64,000 nt of DNA from contig JBBHKE010000140.1 of the NCBI GenBank assembly GCA_037447655.1, positions 1 through 64,000 on the forward strand. The letters are read 5' to 3'. This DNA comes from Zygnema cylindricum (lineage: Eukaryota > Streptophyta > Zygnematophyceae > Zygnematales > Zygnemataceae). Shown piece after piece: positions 31,958-44,280 of the stretch. Numbering within the stretch: the stretch's first letter is position 1; every line of letters begins with the position of its first letter. Both the position numbers and the translations under genes were made by a program. Under the pieces are notes generated by a model. It did not search any database. It saw only the letters and a program-made list of their open reading frames with translations, and was not told the DNA's origin.

Positions 31958-32105
31958 TAGGTCTTCTAGAGAGACAAGGGGTACAAACTGATAAATTTTA
32001 CCAAAAATGGAATCTGACGGTGCTAGGACTTGATCGTGGTACCTATGGTTTGACAAACTTGGTAGCCGTTAACTTTGTTCGTTAAGTCTTAGACTACTAA
32101 TAAAT
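31958..32105 (+). repeat. D-family LTR fragment
   Basis: It matches D LTR sequence from about 20269 onward (TAGGTCTTCTA, antisense T-arm region). It is the right flank of element B, which suggests B landed in a D LTR. Confidence 0.7.
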
Positions 32106-32268
32106 TATATAGATGCAAGGTTTGTTTTGGCTCGTCTAAATCACTACTTTAAACACAGGAGTATTCACTTAAAGTTTTATGAGAGGAAAAGAAAAAGAAA
32201 AAAATAACGGAGTTTTGTTTTGTTTTTTTTTAAACAGAGAAGAAAGCAAGACTAGAAAATAAGGGGAG
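32106..32268 (+). other. Internal copia tail with polypurine tract
   Basis: An A/G-rich stretch ends in ACTAGAAAATAAGGGGAG, the polypurine tract found before the 3' LTRs here. No reading frame remains. Confidence 0.5.
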
Positions 32269-33296
32269 TGGCGGTCTGCCTCTAACTCCCTTCCCCAAGT
32301 CCCCACACTTGTTGTCGTGACTGAAGGTTTGGATAGGGAGTTAAATCATGGCTGGGTAGGTCTTCTAGAGAGAGAAGGGTAGAAACTAATAGATTTACCA
32401 CAAATTGAATCTGACGGTGCTTTGACTTGATCTTGGTACCTATGGTTTGACAACTTGGTAGCCGTTAGTTTTGTCCGTTAAGTCTTAGACTACTAATGAA
32501 TTTTATAGGGTTTGTTAGTTATATAAATGTTTACAAATAGGATATCTCGTTTAACAAAAAAATAGACCGGTAGAACATAGAACAAGTTGTGTACTATAGT
32601 ACCGCACGAAATAAATGCTGCGAAGATTTATTTCAACGACAAATATTCAATCCGGATTTCATCGAACGGCCGTGATAGGAGCCGATATCCAGGAAAGGAC
32701 ATTTTGGCGTTTTCTGGAAGCCGCCACTCCGGTAACAAGTGGGAGCATCGTACGGGTTTTCGGAATATTCGGAGAGCAAGACAACAAATCCGGATGTGAC
32801 AAATGTTACGGTTTTGGCCATGTGGTACCGTTACCGTACATAAAGTACTCCGGTACTTGTACTTCTTGTACGGTACAGTGCCATGATTAGACTCTAATTT
32901 AGTAGAAGGGGTTTTAGAGAGGAAATAGGACTTAGAATTTGTTGGTAGGTAGTCGCCTCTCTCCAAGAGAGCATCTGTATAAATAGGCAAACTTTGCCAT
33001 TTAATTCATAATCACTTGGTTGACCAAATTCAGTGATTATTTTTGCTGCGGACTCAGGGGAGTCCACGCTACACAAGGGTGTAGTCGGTAAGAGTTTTTG
33101 CCTACCAGGGTGGCTGCATTTTTAAGGGAAAGTCGAAGTGGGTGAATGTGTTTGAAACTCATATTCTAACTTTGCATTCTGTGGTGGAACTTAGCAAACA
33201 GAAAGTCTTGTTTTAGAGGGGTGAAGTTGTATTGGGGTTCTGATTTTCAAAGGGTCAATCATTTAAATTTGTATCAACTTGGAGTCGGCACTAACT
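32269..33296 (+). repeat. D-family LTR, truncated at both ends
   Basis: It lacks the first 40 nt or so and the last 70 nt or so of the D LTR but retains the U3 stem-loop, T-arm-like region, TATAAATA box (near 32978) and perfect twin hairpins (GGACTC-AGGG-GAGTCC; CTACAC-AAGG-GTGTAG, near 33055-33090). Confidence 0.75.
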
Positions 33297-33390
33297 GTTG
33301 AAATTTATGTATTTTCTAGGTCTGTATTGGAAAAATAAATAGAGTGTTGAAAAGAGGTGACTAATAGTTCACTTCTATATTTTAGTTTGA
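33297..33390 (+). repeat. Two stacked LTR starts (D then G)
   Basis: 33297-33344 matches the first 48 nt or so of a D LTR (TGTTGAAATTTATG). 33345-33390 matches the start of a G LTR (TGTTGAAAAGAGGT). Only the outer ends remain, so several deletion or insertion events are stacked here. Confidence 0.6.
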
Positions 33391-34415
33391 ATGTAAAGAG
33401 AGTTTTTGCCATCGCAATTTTTCCAATAAAGACTTTTGAATACAACCGAAAATGTAAAAGTAATCTCATAACGCTGTATCATCAAGTTTTTTCTAGCACC
33501 GCTCTTTCGCCACACTATTTTTGGCCACGATATTTCGTCACACGAATAAAAATAGAAACCATAAAAAAATAATGATACAGCAACATGTGGAAAAGAAGAT
33601 TTTTACATACTAATGACGTCACAAGGGTAGCATGACTTTGCAATGTCACAAAACCCTATACATTTACAATGTTACAAAAAACTCGGCGTTTACATGCACT
33701 GACAATATAGTTACAAAACCGCACTGATCAGTAACTTTAAAAGCACGTGTGGTTCGTAAAATGTGGCGCAAAGTTTGAAATGCGGGTTTTAGGAAATAGA
33801 AGACAGATTATGCCCGTGTAACTACATTGATTTTTTAGGGTGTGATTTTATAATTACCTTATGCGTGTAACGGGCATGAAACACGGGCATAAAAAACGGG
33901 CATGATAAACGCCTATGAAAAACGGGTAGGATAAACAGGCATGAAAAACGGGCAATGATAAACAGGCATGATAAACAGGCATGATAAACGTGCATGAAAA
34001 ACGGGCATGATAAACGGGCATGAAAAATGGGCATGATAAAATAGGACACGGTCCATGCGGGCATTGATTTATAATTTGACAAATTTTCTCGTGACACGTC
34101 GGACCACACCTACTTCGCCAAACATAAACGCCATCGACGCGCCAAGATTTGGGCGGGGAATAACTCCGGTACAGACTAGGTTCGTTACAAGTTTCGTGCG
34201 ACGTACAGTATGGGTATCGAGCAAGCCACCATACATTTGCGGGACCTTCAGCACCTTGCGGGACCCGTCCTGCACTACTAAACAAAATGTGTAATCAGGT
34301 ATCTAAAAAAGGGTTTAGATGTTTAGGGTCAATTTTTTTATTTATTATGAAAAAACAAAACAAATAAAAAACCTTAAACATACGGTCGCGCGAAGAAAGC
34401 GGGCGGTGGGGGCGG
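33391..34415. other. Non-element segment with a minisatellite and a foldback
   Basis: This is one of the few stretches in the right half without retrotransposon similarity. It contains a 13-bp minisatellite (33870-34041) and an inverted repeat near 34318-34385 with GTTTAGGG/CCTTAAAC arms. No gene is recognised. Confidence 0.4.
33870..34041. repeat. 13-bp minisatellite
   Basis: About 13 imperfect units of GGGCATGATAAAC (variants GGGCATGAAAAAC, AGGCATGATAAAC). Confidence 0.9.
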
Positions 34416-35483
34416 TGAAACTCTGAGACCTCCATAATTCCTCAGAGTGGACAGCTTCCAAGAAGCCTCTAACATAACCCTAACCCCTTGTGTTTCAGAA
34501 AGAACAACTGCCACCCTGGCAGACAATAACTCTGACCACCTTCACACCCTGCAAAGGCAAGACTTCCTTGAGTCAATAGCAAAAAGAATCTCTAAATTTG
34601 CTCCCTTGAGCAGTGGGTTATGGAGGGTCAAAGTTGACCTTTTGTAAAGAAGCTCTGGAAGAGAGGGTCTTATCTCCTAATTTTCTAAGTCTTATCTCTC
34701 TCCCAGACTCTATCTACTGATGTACGGAGCCAATCAGATTACAATTTCGTACACAAAAGTGCAGCTGCCGGTGTACTTTCTGTACGGACACTGTACGACA
34801 TGGCCTAAATTTCGACACGTAGTATATCCGGATTAGCTCCCTTAATCCTCGGAGATGCCCCGATCCAATGTCATTCCGCCACGTGTCATCCGATGTGGCA
34901 ATGACCAAAAACCGCCGAAATCCTCTTCCGCGATCTCGGCATTTATTCCGGCCGTCCGATTAAATTCACATTTAATCGTAGGCGTAATAAATAAATGCGC
35001 GGTATCCGTTTCGCTAAAGAAATAAATGCGCGGTATTCATTTCTTATCCGTACCGTAATCCGTACTTTTACATTACTGGATCTATGTCTCCAATAAATTG
35101 TTTCAGTTAAATGAATTATCCTATGTATTAATGTTTAATTAAATATCAAACCATATAGTACGTAACACTAGGTCTAGACTTAACGGATAAGGCTACCGGC
35201 TACCGGCTGCTTACCATCTGGCAGGTACCAGGATCAAATCCTGGAGGCATCACATATCCTTTTAGTAAATAAACCCCTAATGGTAAATAAACTAATATAC
35301 ATATATTTCCAGTAAACCTCTAGATAGCCTAGGTAGCCATGGTTCTAGCTTCCTCTCCAATTTCTCAATGATTGCGACAAGTTTGAGAGTTGGAGAGAGA
35401 AGTTAGAGGTAGACTGCCTCGGGTTCTTTTTATATTTCTATTTAGACATAGAAAATACTTTAAACGGACCATTAATTTCTACA
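34416..35483 (-). repeat. 3' LTR of element H (1068 bp)
   Basis: The outer ends are TGAAACTCTGAG and TTTCTACA on the plus strand. The LTR is similar to E LTRs but more diverged. The twin hairpins near 34535-34580 have decayed. Confidence 0.8.
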
Positions 35484-35496
35484 CTCCCCTTATTTT

Positions 35497-37330
35497 CTAG
35501 TCTATCTTTAATTTCAGACCACACTTCTCCCTGTAGAAAATTAGCTTAGCGGAAGGCACAAGTTTGGTCAACATATCTGCTACCATCCCACTATCTTGTC
35601 GATACTCTAAACTGATTATTTTGTTTTCTACTTTCTCTCTAACAAAGCTGAGTCTAATGTCCATGTGTTTGGCTTTAAAATGATGTTTAGGATTGGCACA
35701 AATAGTGATTTCTGCCTGATTATCACAAAAAAAATTCTGCACACCACTCTTAAGGTGACCAAGCTCACCAAGCAAAGACTTGACCCACATCAATTCTTTT
35801 ACAGCAGAGCAAGAGGCCATATACTCAGCCTCCATGGTGGACTGAGCAATAACTTTTTGTTGTTTGCTACTCCAACAGCAAGCCCCATCACCCACATATA
35901 GTACATATCCAGAAGTGCATCTCCTCATCGGAATATCACCATAGTTGGCATCACTCTAAGTAGTGAGGTCAATATTCTCCCCACCCAAATGCAAATACAT
36001 ATCCCTAGTTCTTATCAAATATCTAAGGTCTCTTTTAGCTACCTCCCAATCCCTCTTAGTGGGAGCATTTAGACTTCTATTCAGCACACCTACAGCCGCA
36101 GCTAAATTCGGCGGGGTACAATTCATAAAATATATTAGACCTCCCACTACTTGCTTGTAAGAAATAGTCTACATGAACTTCTGTTTTTCAGGACATAATT
36201 CCTTGTCTAAAACTATGACTCCTTCCTCACTCCCCTCACTTCCCTTCTTCAACTCCATTGGAGTTGAACAACTATTAGCTTTATCCATTTGAAATTTTTC
36301 AACATGTTCCCTATTGCTTTTTTTTTATTCAATCTTATAATTTTTCTTTTTTAGTCTCTTTCTACTTGAATTCCCAAAATATATTTTGCTTCCCCTATAT
36401 CTTTCATTTCAAATCTCCCTTTAAAATTGGTTTTCAGTTTATTAATTTTTTCCATTAATTTACTTAAAACAAGCAAATCATCAACATATATTGCAATAAA
36501 TATAAAACCTTCCTCATCTTTGAAAACACAGATTGAGTGATCTAAGCCGATCCAAATATATCCTAGACCGGTAAGAAACTCATCAAGGTTCTTAATCCAC
36601 AGTCGAGGCGCCTGTTTCAAACCATAAAGAGATTTAATCAGCCAGCATACATTACTCTCCTCTCCTTCCTCCACAAACCCTTCAGGTTGTCACATAAAGA
36701 TCTTCTCTTCCAATTCTCTATGCAAAAAGGTTGTCCTGATGTCCATCTGGTGCACTTCCATGTCTTCCGCTGCTGCTAGGCTGAAAAGTATGCAGAGGGA
36801 AATCTGAGCCAAGGGCAAAAGTTTCGTCGTAGTCAATTCCCTCTTTTTGTGTAAATCCCTTTGCCACTAATCAAGCCTTGTAGCATTAAATTGTGTTATC
36901 AGGGTTTAGTTTAATTTGAAAACCCGCTTACAACCGATTGGTTTAGGGTTAGGTGGACAATCCACCAGCACCCAAGTATCAGCTGCCATAATTGAGGCCA
37001 ACTCCTCATTGATGGCTATCTTATACCGATTTCTTTCAAGACAAGTCATCTCCTCTCCATAAATTTGAGGTTCATCTTGAGGAGATAGTTTAGTTATCTT
37101 ATCATTAACATGTTGTTTTTGCAATTTTTTGCTAATTCTCTTTCCCCTTTCAAAATCTAAGGCCGGAATAGATGTTTATCGTGGATTCTTTCGAACAACC
37201 TCGGGTTCTCCCCTATCTTTTGATTTCGAATCAATTTCCACCACGTTTTCCGCTTCGTGTAGAGTTGTCACTGGAGTTTCCACAACCGGTTCGTTTTAAG
37301 TCTGATTTATACATGCAAGAATGTCATCTT
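35497..37330 (-). pseudogene. Element H RT and RNase H
   Basis: Minus-strand blocks from the 5' side are the pre-RT/RT start (37124-36906, INEELASIMAADTW), RT (36674-36351, LIKSLYGLKQAPRLW and the IYVDDLLVLSK box), FMNCTPPNLAAAVGVLNRSL (36147-35956) and RNase H (35928-35497: MRRCTSGYVLYVGDGACCWS, QSTMEAEYMAS, FFCDNQAEITI, ending CGLKLKID). Frames are separated by stops and small indels. Confidence 0.8.
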
Positions 37331-38336
37331 CTCTTTAACTTGGATAGTTAAGAAGCTTAAAGTCATCAAAATTTTCTAACTCAAATCTAATTTTTTACTA
37401 ACATTGTATATTTGAAGGGATCCACTGACTTTTTTCCATCCATAACTACTAGATTCTTTACTAAGATTATATCTTCCCTTTTTATATCATAAACTTTATA
37501 TCCTTTAAAATCCTCGTCATATCCTAATAAGTATCCTAGTTTTCCTTCAGGATTTAGCTTCCAATTAGCTTAATCTCTATATAGACTGAATACTTTACTG
37601 CCGAGAATCTTTAACTAATATATGTCTGGTTTCCGGCCTGTCCATCTCTCATAAGTTGTTTGGTCTTTTAAAGCTGAAGTAAGAACTCTATTTTTTAGGT
37701 AATAAGCACAGTTCATTGCTTCTTCCCAAAACCTTTTTCCTATCTTTTTATTTGACAATATACTTATAGCACTATCACTTAGTGTTCTATTTAACCTTTC
37801 AGCTACCCCATTTTGTTCCGGGTTTTCTAGAACTCTCGTTTGGTGTTGTACCCCATCTTCCCTCTAAAAATCCTCAAACTAGTTAGAAGTATACTCTCCA
37901 CCATTGTAACTTTTTATTCTCTTGATTAGAGTTTCATATAGTTTTTTGCTCGATGCTTTATATTGCCTAAAACAATCCTAAACTTTGAACTTGTTTTTCA
38001 AAAAATACACTCAAGAATACTGAGACCAATAATGAGTGATAGTCATCATAAATTTTTTTCCCCCCGGTGAGGGCACTTTAGCCGGTCCCGAATTATCTGT
38101 CTGTACTATATCTATAATTTTTTCTCCCTTAAAGGTGGCTGTTTTAGGAAGGGTAATGTATGTGCTTTACCTTGAGCACATCCACTACAATCACTTATAT
38201 TATCACTCTCATTGAACATAATCCATTCCACCACTCCCATCTTTTTTATCTCTCTTAACATGTCTGAATTCACATGCCCAAGCCTCTTATGCCAAATCAT
38301 AATATCATGAACACCAGCATAATAAAGTTTCTTCAT
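37331..38336 (-). pseudogene. Element H integrase
   Basis: The integrase zinc region is clear (WHKRLGHVNSDMLREIKK, CSGCAQGKAHTLPFLKQ, 38112-38336). The catalytic core and C-terminal blocks to about 37400 are recognisable only in broken frames. Confidence 0.7.
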
Positions 38337-38340
38337 TTCA

Positions 38341-39841
38341 TTATTTAAACCAGCCTAAATATCCCATGGCTATCTTTCTCAGCAATGAATAGACATCCTC
38401 CTCAAAACTAGCAATAAAGACTCTTTCCCTAGTGCTAGTAATACAACCCTTATCATCTAATAAAGATGTAGAGATGAGGGTTTTGATCAGCTTCAGAATA
38501 AACAATACATCGAAGAATGTTACTATGGATGTCTTTCTTTCTACTAACACTTTTAAATCTACCAATCATACAAAAGTAGTGGTGACTTTCCTCCCATCCC
38601 GTACTCTATCTCTACAGTGGGAATATTTCTTATCTGATTGAACAGGTGCCTATCTTTACACATGTGTATGGAGGCACCTGAATCTTCAATCTAGCCAGCT
38701 TCACCTTTCAATCCACCGTAAGCACATTTATGCCTTCGTGGAATTTCGACCTCGTTTTTCGCCTCTAATTTTTCATCTAAAAGGAGCACATCGTCCTCGT
38801 CCTCAAATTCCGCCTCATGTACTTGTGTCACAAGGGTTTTTTTCTTTCCACTCAGGGTATCACTGGTCTGCCTCTTTTTTAATCGAAGCTCGGTTAGCTT
38901 AGTGCACTCTGTCATATAGTGTCCAGGTTTCTTACAAAAATGACATAAACCTTTGGGAGCCCTTAATCCGAACTCGTTGGTCTAATTTTTTTGCTCCCTC
39001 CCCCATAGTTTTCGACCGGTTTTCGGGAATCCTTGATCCTCCAATCGGTCGCAATTGCCAAGGCTTGGCCACTCTTTCCTCCCTTTCGGATCTTAATCAT
39101 ATTCTCTTGAACGAGAATCATCCCTACCATTGAGTTTCATATCCACTTTAAGTTCGGCAAATCCTGCACACGGTTGACTATGTTATCGAACTCATCAGGT
39201 AACTTTATCAGTAAACAGTTAACTTATTTTTTTTACTAAAATCTTTTCCCGCACTCTCTAGCTCCATTAAGAGTGTAGAAAGCTCAATGCAAAAATCCAA
39301 CATCTTCCCCCATTTGTATAGATTACTCCATAATTTTCTGATTAGCCAACTGTTGTCGATGAATCTTACCACTTCGGTTCATCTCTATGAGAGCCATCTA
39401 AAGATCAGATGCCCTTTCTACATGCAAATGAGCACATGCAAGTCGTTGAGTGAGATGGCGTAGGATGAAGTGCTTTGCCGCCATATTGTTGAAGTCCCAA
39501 GTTTCACTATCATTCACCTCGTTCCTTGAAATAGGTGACATGAATGTCGAACAAGTTGCTATTGGTGTGGTCGCCTCTTTCTCTTTTCCTTTGTCCACCA
39601 CCTCTCCTTTTTTTGTTTCCTCCGTTGAAGGTGGATCCTCTTTCCTGGTGAATCTGCTTATTCCAAACCCTAGAGGAATTCCAAGACTTGATGGACGCCC
39701 CAACCGTCCACTCACTATCCCCCAAAACCTTTTTTCGCATAGAGCTCCTATCATCATACTTTCCCAGTTTATGAAGCGTGTTATATTAAAGATTCGTACC
39801 CTAGAGGCTGGGCCTATAACTTGAAACTGTAAGACCTCCAT
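38341..39841 (-). pseudogene. Element H gag and protease
   Basis: Gag starts at 39841 (ATG in the LTR end; MEVLQFQVIGPASRVRIF) and has the RFWGIVSGRLGRP and FILRHLTQRLACAHLH motifs to 39398. 38691-38915 and 38341-38565 hold the linker and post-protease region (VLVERKTSIVTFFDVL). The zinc knuckle and protease active site lie in broken frames near 38640-38960. Confidence 0.7.
39807..39821 (-). promoter_or_regulatory. Decayed primer-binding site of element H
   Basis: AGTTATAGGCCCAGC on the minus strand differs from GGTTATGGGCCCACC at three positions, which fits age-related decay of the half-tRNA primer site. Confidence 0.5.
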
Positions 39842-40578
39842 TAGTCCTTAAGTGAACTGCTTCCAAGAAGCCTCAAAAATAACCCTGACCCCTTTGTGTT
39901 TCAGCAAAAACGACTGCCACCGTGACAGACAATAACTCTGACCAACTTCACCCTTGTGAAGGCAAGACTCCCTTGAGTCAATAGCAAAAAAAAATCTTTG
40001 AATTTGCTCCCCTGAGCAGTACGTTATGGAGGGTGAAAGTTCACCTTTTGTACTGAAGCTCTCTAGGAGAGAGGGTCCTATCTCCTAATTTTTCTAAGTC
40101 TTATCTCTCTCACACACTCTATCTACTGAAGTACGGAGCCAATCAGATTACAGTTCCGTACTTTAACATAAAAGTACAGCTGCCGATATACTTTCTGTAC
40201 GGACACAGTATGACATAGCCTAAATGTCGACAAATGGTATGTCCGGATTCGCTCCCTTAATCCTCAGAGATGCGGCGATCCAATGTCATTCCGCCACGTG
40301 TCATCCAATGTGGCGATGACCACAAACTATCGAAATCCTCTTCCGCGATCTCGACGTTAATTCCGGCTATCAGATTAAATTCACATTTAATCGTAGCCGT
40401 AATAAATACATGCGCGGTATTCGTTTCATTAAAAAAATAAATCCACGGTATTGGTTTCTTATCCGTACCGTAATCCGTACTTTTACATTACTGGATCTAT
40501 GTATCCCGTAATCAATTACAGTTAAATGAATTATCCTACCTGATAAATGTTTAAGTAAATATCAAACTTCATAGTACG
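39822..40578 (-). repeat. 5' LTR of element H, truncated
   Basis: An E-type LTR whose outer part is missing. It stops at CATAGTACG where the G LTR starts. Twin hairpins on the minus strand (GACTC-AAGG-GAGTC; CTTCAC-AAGG-GTGAAG) lie near 39950-39985. Confidence 0.75.
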
Positions 40579-41470
40579 TGAAATTCTGTGGTCTCCATTG
40601 ACCCACAGAATGAGCAGCCTATGTAAAGCCTCTAGGATAATATTTGCCCCTTCTACTTTCCCGCTGAATAAGCGCCGCCCAGGCACACAAATATCTGACC
40701 ACTCTCACCCTTGTGAGGACAAGACTCCCCTGAGTCAAACGCAAAAAGAATCACTGAATTTGCTCACCCGAGCAGTAAGTTATGGCTGGTCAAAGATGAC
40801 CTTTATAGTTACAAGCTCTCTTAGAGAGAGAGGTACCTAAATATTACTAAGTCTCGGTCTGCCTACTCACGACTACCTACTATTAAACCCTAGTCCAATA
40901 GGAACACTATAAAGTACAAGAAGGTACAATGGGCGATGTACTTATTGTACAACCATTGTACAACAAGGTCTACAAGGTGAGACCTGTCATATCGGAAGCC
41001 ATGGTTCCTCCTCCCATCTTCTCCGGTATCAAATAATGTGGCGCCACGTGGCACCGCGTGACGCTATATCCGTATGCCGCCAAAAAGCTCACTTCGCGTG
41101 GCGGCTATAATGCCGGCCGTCCGATCAAAACATATTTTACACGGTTCAGATTCGCGTACATGCAGAAATTGCTCCTTTTGGTTAGTCTGCTGTTAATTAG
41201 CTGTTTCGTTAGTATTTATATATTTATGAAACCCGTCTCGTGTATCGTTTCGTAACGCCTTAATGGTTAAGGCGTTAGTCTACAAAGGGTCTAGAGGTCA
41301 CAGGTTCAAATCTAGACCTAGGCATCATTTTATCCAAAATACCCTTATCCGCAAAAACTGCCACTTTCACTAAAATATGGCGGCAGCCATGGCGCGCCTT
41401 TGATCCTCACTCTCTTCTTTAAAGTAAAACTAAAATAGAGAAGTGAACTATTAATTACCTCTTTTCAACA
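40579..41470 (-). repeat. 3' LTR of element G (892 bp)
   Basis: The LTR runs TGTTGAAAAGAGG to CAGAATTTCA on the minus strand. It carries an antisense tRNA-like segment (plus strand about 41255-41325) with B-box-like GGTTCAAATCT (41303-41313), and twin hairpins near 40705-40740 (GACTC-AGGG-GAGTC; CCTCAC-AAGG-GTGAGA). It lacks the U3 stem-loop of A, D and E. Confidence 0.8.
41255..41325 (+). other. tRNA-like segment antisense to LTR G
   Basis: The plus strand has a D-arm-like AATGGTTAAGGCG region and a B-box-like GGTTCAAATCT, 36 nt apart. The acceptor stem and the rest of a cloverleaf are not convincing. A related copy lies at about 46560-46632. Confidence 0.4.
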
Positions 41471-41483
41471 CTCCCCTTAATTC

Positions 41484-43190
41484 CTAGTCACTTTTTAATT
41501 TTAATCCACAGTTTTCTCTGCAATAAATCAACTTAGGGGAAGGCACTGGTTTTGTCATCATGTTTGCTATCATTTCTCTATCAGTTTTATGAACCAGTTT
41601 AATAATTTTATTTTCAACCTTCTCTCTGACAAAGCTCAGTCTAATATCCATATACTTAGCTTTGAAGTGATGTTTCGGATTAGCTGCAATAGAGATAGCA
41701 GCTTGATTATCACAAAAAACATTTTGAGTTCCAGACTTCATGAACCCAAGTTCTTCAAGAAGAGATTTAACCCACATTAATTCTTTGGTGGCAGCACAGG
41801 AAGCCATGTATTCAGCCTCCATAGTGGACTGAGCAATTACTTTTTGTTGCTTGCTACTCCAACAACATGCACCGGATCTAATTTGCAACACATATCCAGT
41901 CGTACACCGCCTTAAAGGCACATCTCCATAACTGACATCACTCCAGTTGGTGATGTCAGTGTGCTCCCCTCCCAAATGCAACCATAATTCCCTTGTCCTC
42001 ACCAGATACCTCATCACCCTTTTGGTAGCCTCCCAGTCTCTCTTTCTTGGTTCATTTAGACTTCTACTAAGGACACCTACAGCTGCAGCTATATCCGGAC
42101 GGGTACAGTTCATTAAATAAATTAAACTGCCTACAATCTGCCGATAAAGGATATTTTCTATAAATTTTCTTTGTATCTCATCGATCTCATCATTAATGAT
42201 CAATATTCCTCTCTCTTCACTCCCCTCAAACACATTCTTCAAATCCATACGAGTAGTACATCCGTTTGCTTTTTCCATCTGAAAACTTTCTAGCATATTA
42301 CTGATTGCTCTTATTGAGTGAGTCTTATAATTCTATTCCCTCTATCTCTCTCCATTTGAATTCCCAAAATATACTTTGCTTCGCCGAGATCTTTCATATC
42401 AAAACTGCTTCTAAGATCTCGTTTTAGTTTGTTAATTTTATCTAAGACTTGCTTAAGACCAACAAATCATCTACATAAATAGCAATAAATATCACTCCAT
42501 TCTCATCCTCAAATAAATATATAGAGTGATGTGAACTAATTCTGATATACCCAAAACCGGTCAGAAATTCGTCTAGCTTTATATTCCATTGTCGTGGGGC
42601 TTGCTTAAGCCCATAGAGTGATTTTATTAGTTTACAAACCTTGCTTTCTTCCCCGCTTTCCACGAATCCTTCCGGTTGCCTTATGTAAATTTCTTCTTCC
42701 AACTCTCCGTGCAAAAAGGCCGTTTTAATATCCATCTGGTGTATTTCCATATCCTCCGCTGCGGCTATACTTAAAAGGATTCTAACTGAAGGAAATCTGA
42801 CTACAGGTGCAAAGGTTTCTTCGTAGTCTATCCCCTCTTTCTGAGTATAACCTTTTGCAACTAACCTAGCTTTGTACCTCTCAATGGTATTATCGGGGTT
42901 TAATTTAAGTTTAAAAACCCACTTACATCCGATCGGTTTTCGGTCTGGTGGACAATCTACCAACTCCCATGTATTGGCTTCCATGATGGAGGCCATTTCT
43001 TCATTTATAGCAGAGATCCACCGGCTACTTTCTGGGGTGTTTATTGCCTCTAAGTATGTCTGAGGTTCATCTGGGTGAGACATCTTTGTGAGTTGGTTAT
43101 TTACTTGTCTTTTTTGAAGTCGTTTACTACTTCTTCTCCCCCCTTCAAAATCAGACGCCGATATGGAAGGCATCCTTGGGTTTCAGTTAG
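41484..43190 (-). pseudogene. Element G RT and RNase H
   Basis: 43173-42442 is one open RT segment ([55 protein letters not shown], and the catalytic IYVDDLLVLSKS), ending at a stop just after YVDD. 42296-41484 is one open RNase H segment (ATKRVMRYLVRTRELWLHL, QSTMEAEYMASC, VFCDNQAAISI, ending CGLKLKSD). Only a short broken stretch (42297-42441) separates them. Confidence 0.85.
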
Positions 43191-44271
43191 GAAGATTTGC
43201 AGCTTCCCTATCTTCCGATTCCGGTGTCTCATCAAGTTCCTCATCAGTTTCCACTTCGTATTGTGGCGTTGCCTCGGATGTTGTCCTTTCCTTCTTCTCC
43301 TTTGGTAGATCTGCAGATTTTTCTTTTTCTCCATCTTCCTTTTCTTCAAAGTCAAAGTCAAAAAACGGATCCGTTTCAAATCTGATTTTGACTTCCTTAT
43401 TATATTTGAATGGATCATGGACTTCTCTTCATTCATCACCACTATGTGTTTTTCCAGAATTATATCTCTCTTTTTCAAGTCGTTCACTCGGTATCCTTTT
43501 GTGCTCTCATCATATCCTACAAGATATCCTGGTTTCCCTCTTCCCTCTAACTTCCATTTAGTCTTATCGGAATCTAAACTATAAACTTGACTTCCGAACA
43601 CTCAAACTAGACAAATCAGGCTTTCTTCCTGTCCACCTCTCATACGGAGTTTCCTATTTATTTGCTGAAGTTAGGACTCTATTTTTGATGAAGTTGGCAT
43701 AGTTCATAGACTCAGCCCAAAACTGCAGCCCTATCCTCTTGTCACTTAACATACTTCTGGATATATCTTCTAAATTCTATTCACTTTTTCTGCTACTCCA
43801 TTTTGTTCCGGATTATAGGGAATTGTTTTCTCATGATGAATTCCTTCTTCTTTAAGATATTCTTCAAATTCCCTTGAGGTGTATTCTTTCCCATTATCAC
43901 TTCTTATCTCTTTTATTGAGGTTTCATGTAGCTTTCACTCCATACTTTATACTCTTTGAAACATCTTAATACCTCTGACTTATGTTTGAGAAAGTATACC
44001 TTCGTGTATCGAGACCAATCATCTGTGATAGTTAACATCCATCTCTTCCCCCCATGTGAAGCATACCTAGCATGTCCCCAAACATCAGTGTGAATAGATC
44101 TAATACTTTCTCTCTCCTAAATGTGGTTGCCTTTGGAAATGGAAGTCTATGAATCTTCCCTTGGGCACATCCACTATAATCAACAAAGGTCTCATCATCC
44201 TCAAAAGTAATACCCACCACTATTCCCTTTTTCTTCATTTTCTTTAATCTATCTAGATGCACATGCCCCAA
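43191..44271 (-). pseudogene. Element G integrase
   Basis: 44271-44032 holds the zinc-region end (HVHLDRLKKMKKKG, YSGCAQGKIHRLPFPKA; the first Cys of CSGC is changed to Tyr). The core is in broken frames to 43605. 43601-43101 starts with the C-terminal VFGSQVYSLDSDKTKWKLEG-type block and then runs out of frame into the basic linker. Confidence 0.75.
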
Positions 44272-44280
44272 CCTTTTATG

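Larger units (their letters stand above)
34416..40578 (-). mobile_element. Copia element H (E family), degenerate
   Basis: It lies in reverse orientation: 3' LTR 34416-35483, polypurine tract 35484-35500, internal region to 39821, 5' LTR 39822-40578 (truncated where G begins). It retains all domains in order gag, protease, integrase, RT, RNase H, so it shows what E has lost. It is heavily broken. Confidence 0.8.

Noticed and set aside
33870-34041. Regular short repeats, CRISPR-like at first sight
   Set aside because: The 13-bp units are directly adjacent with no unique spacers and the context is eukaryotic; it is a minisatellite.
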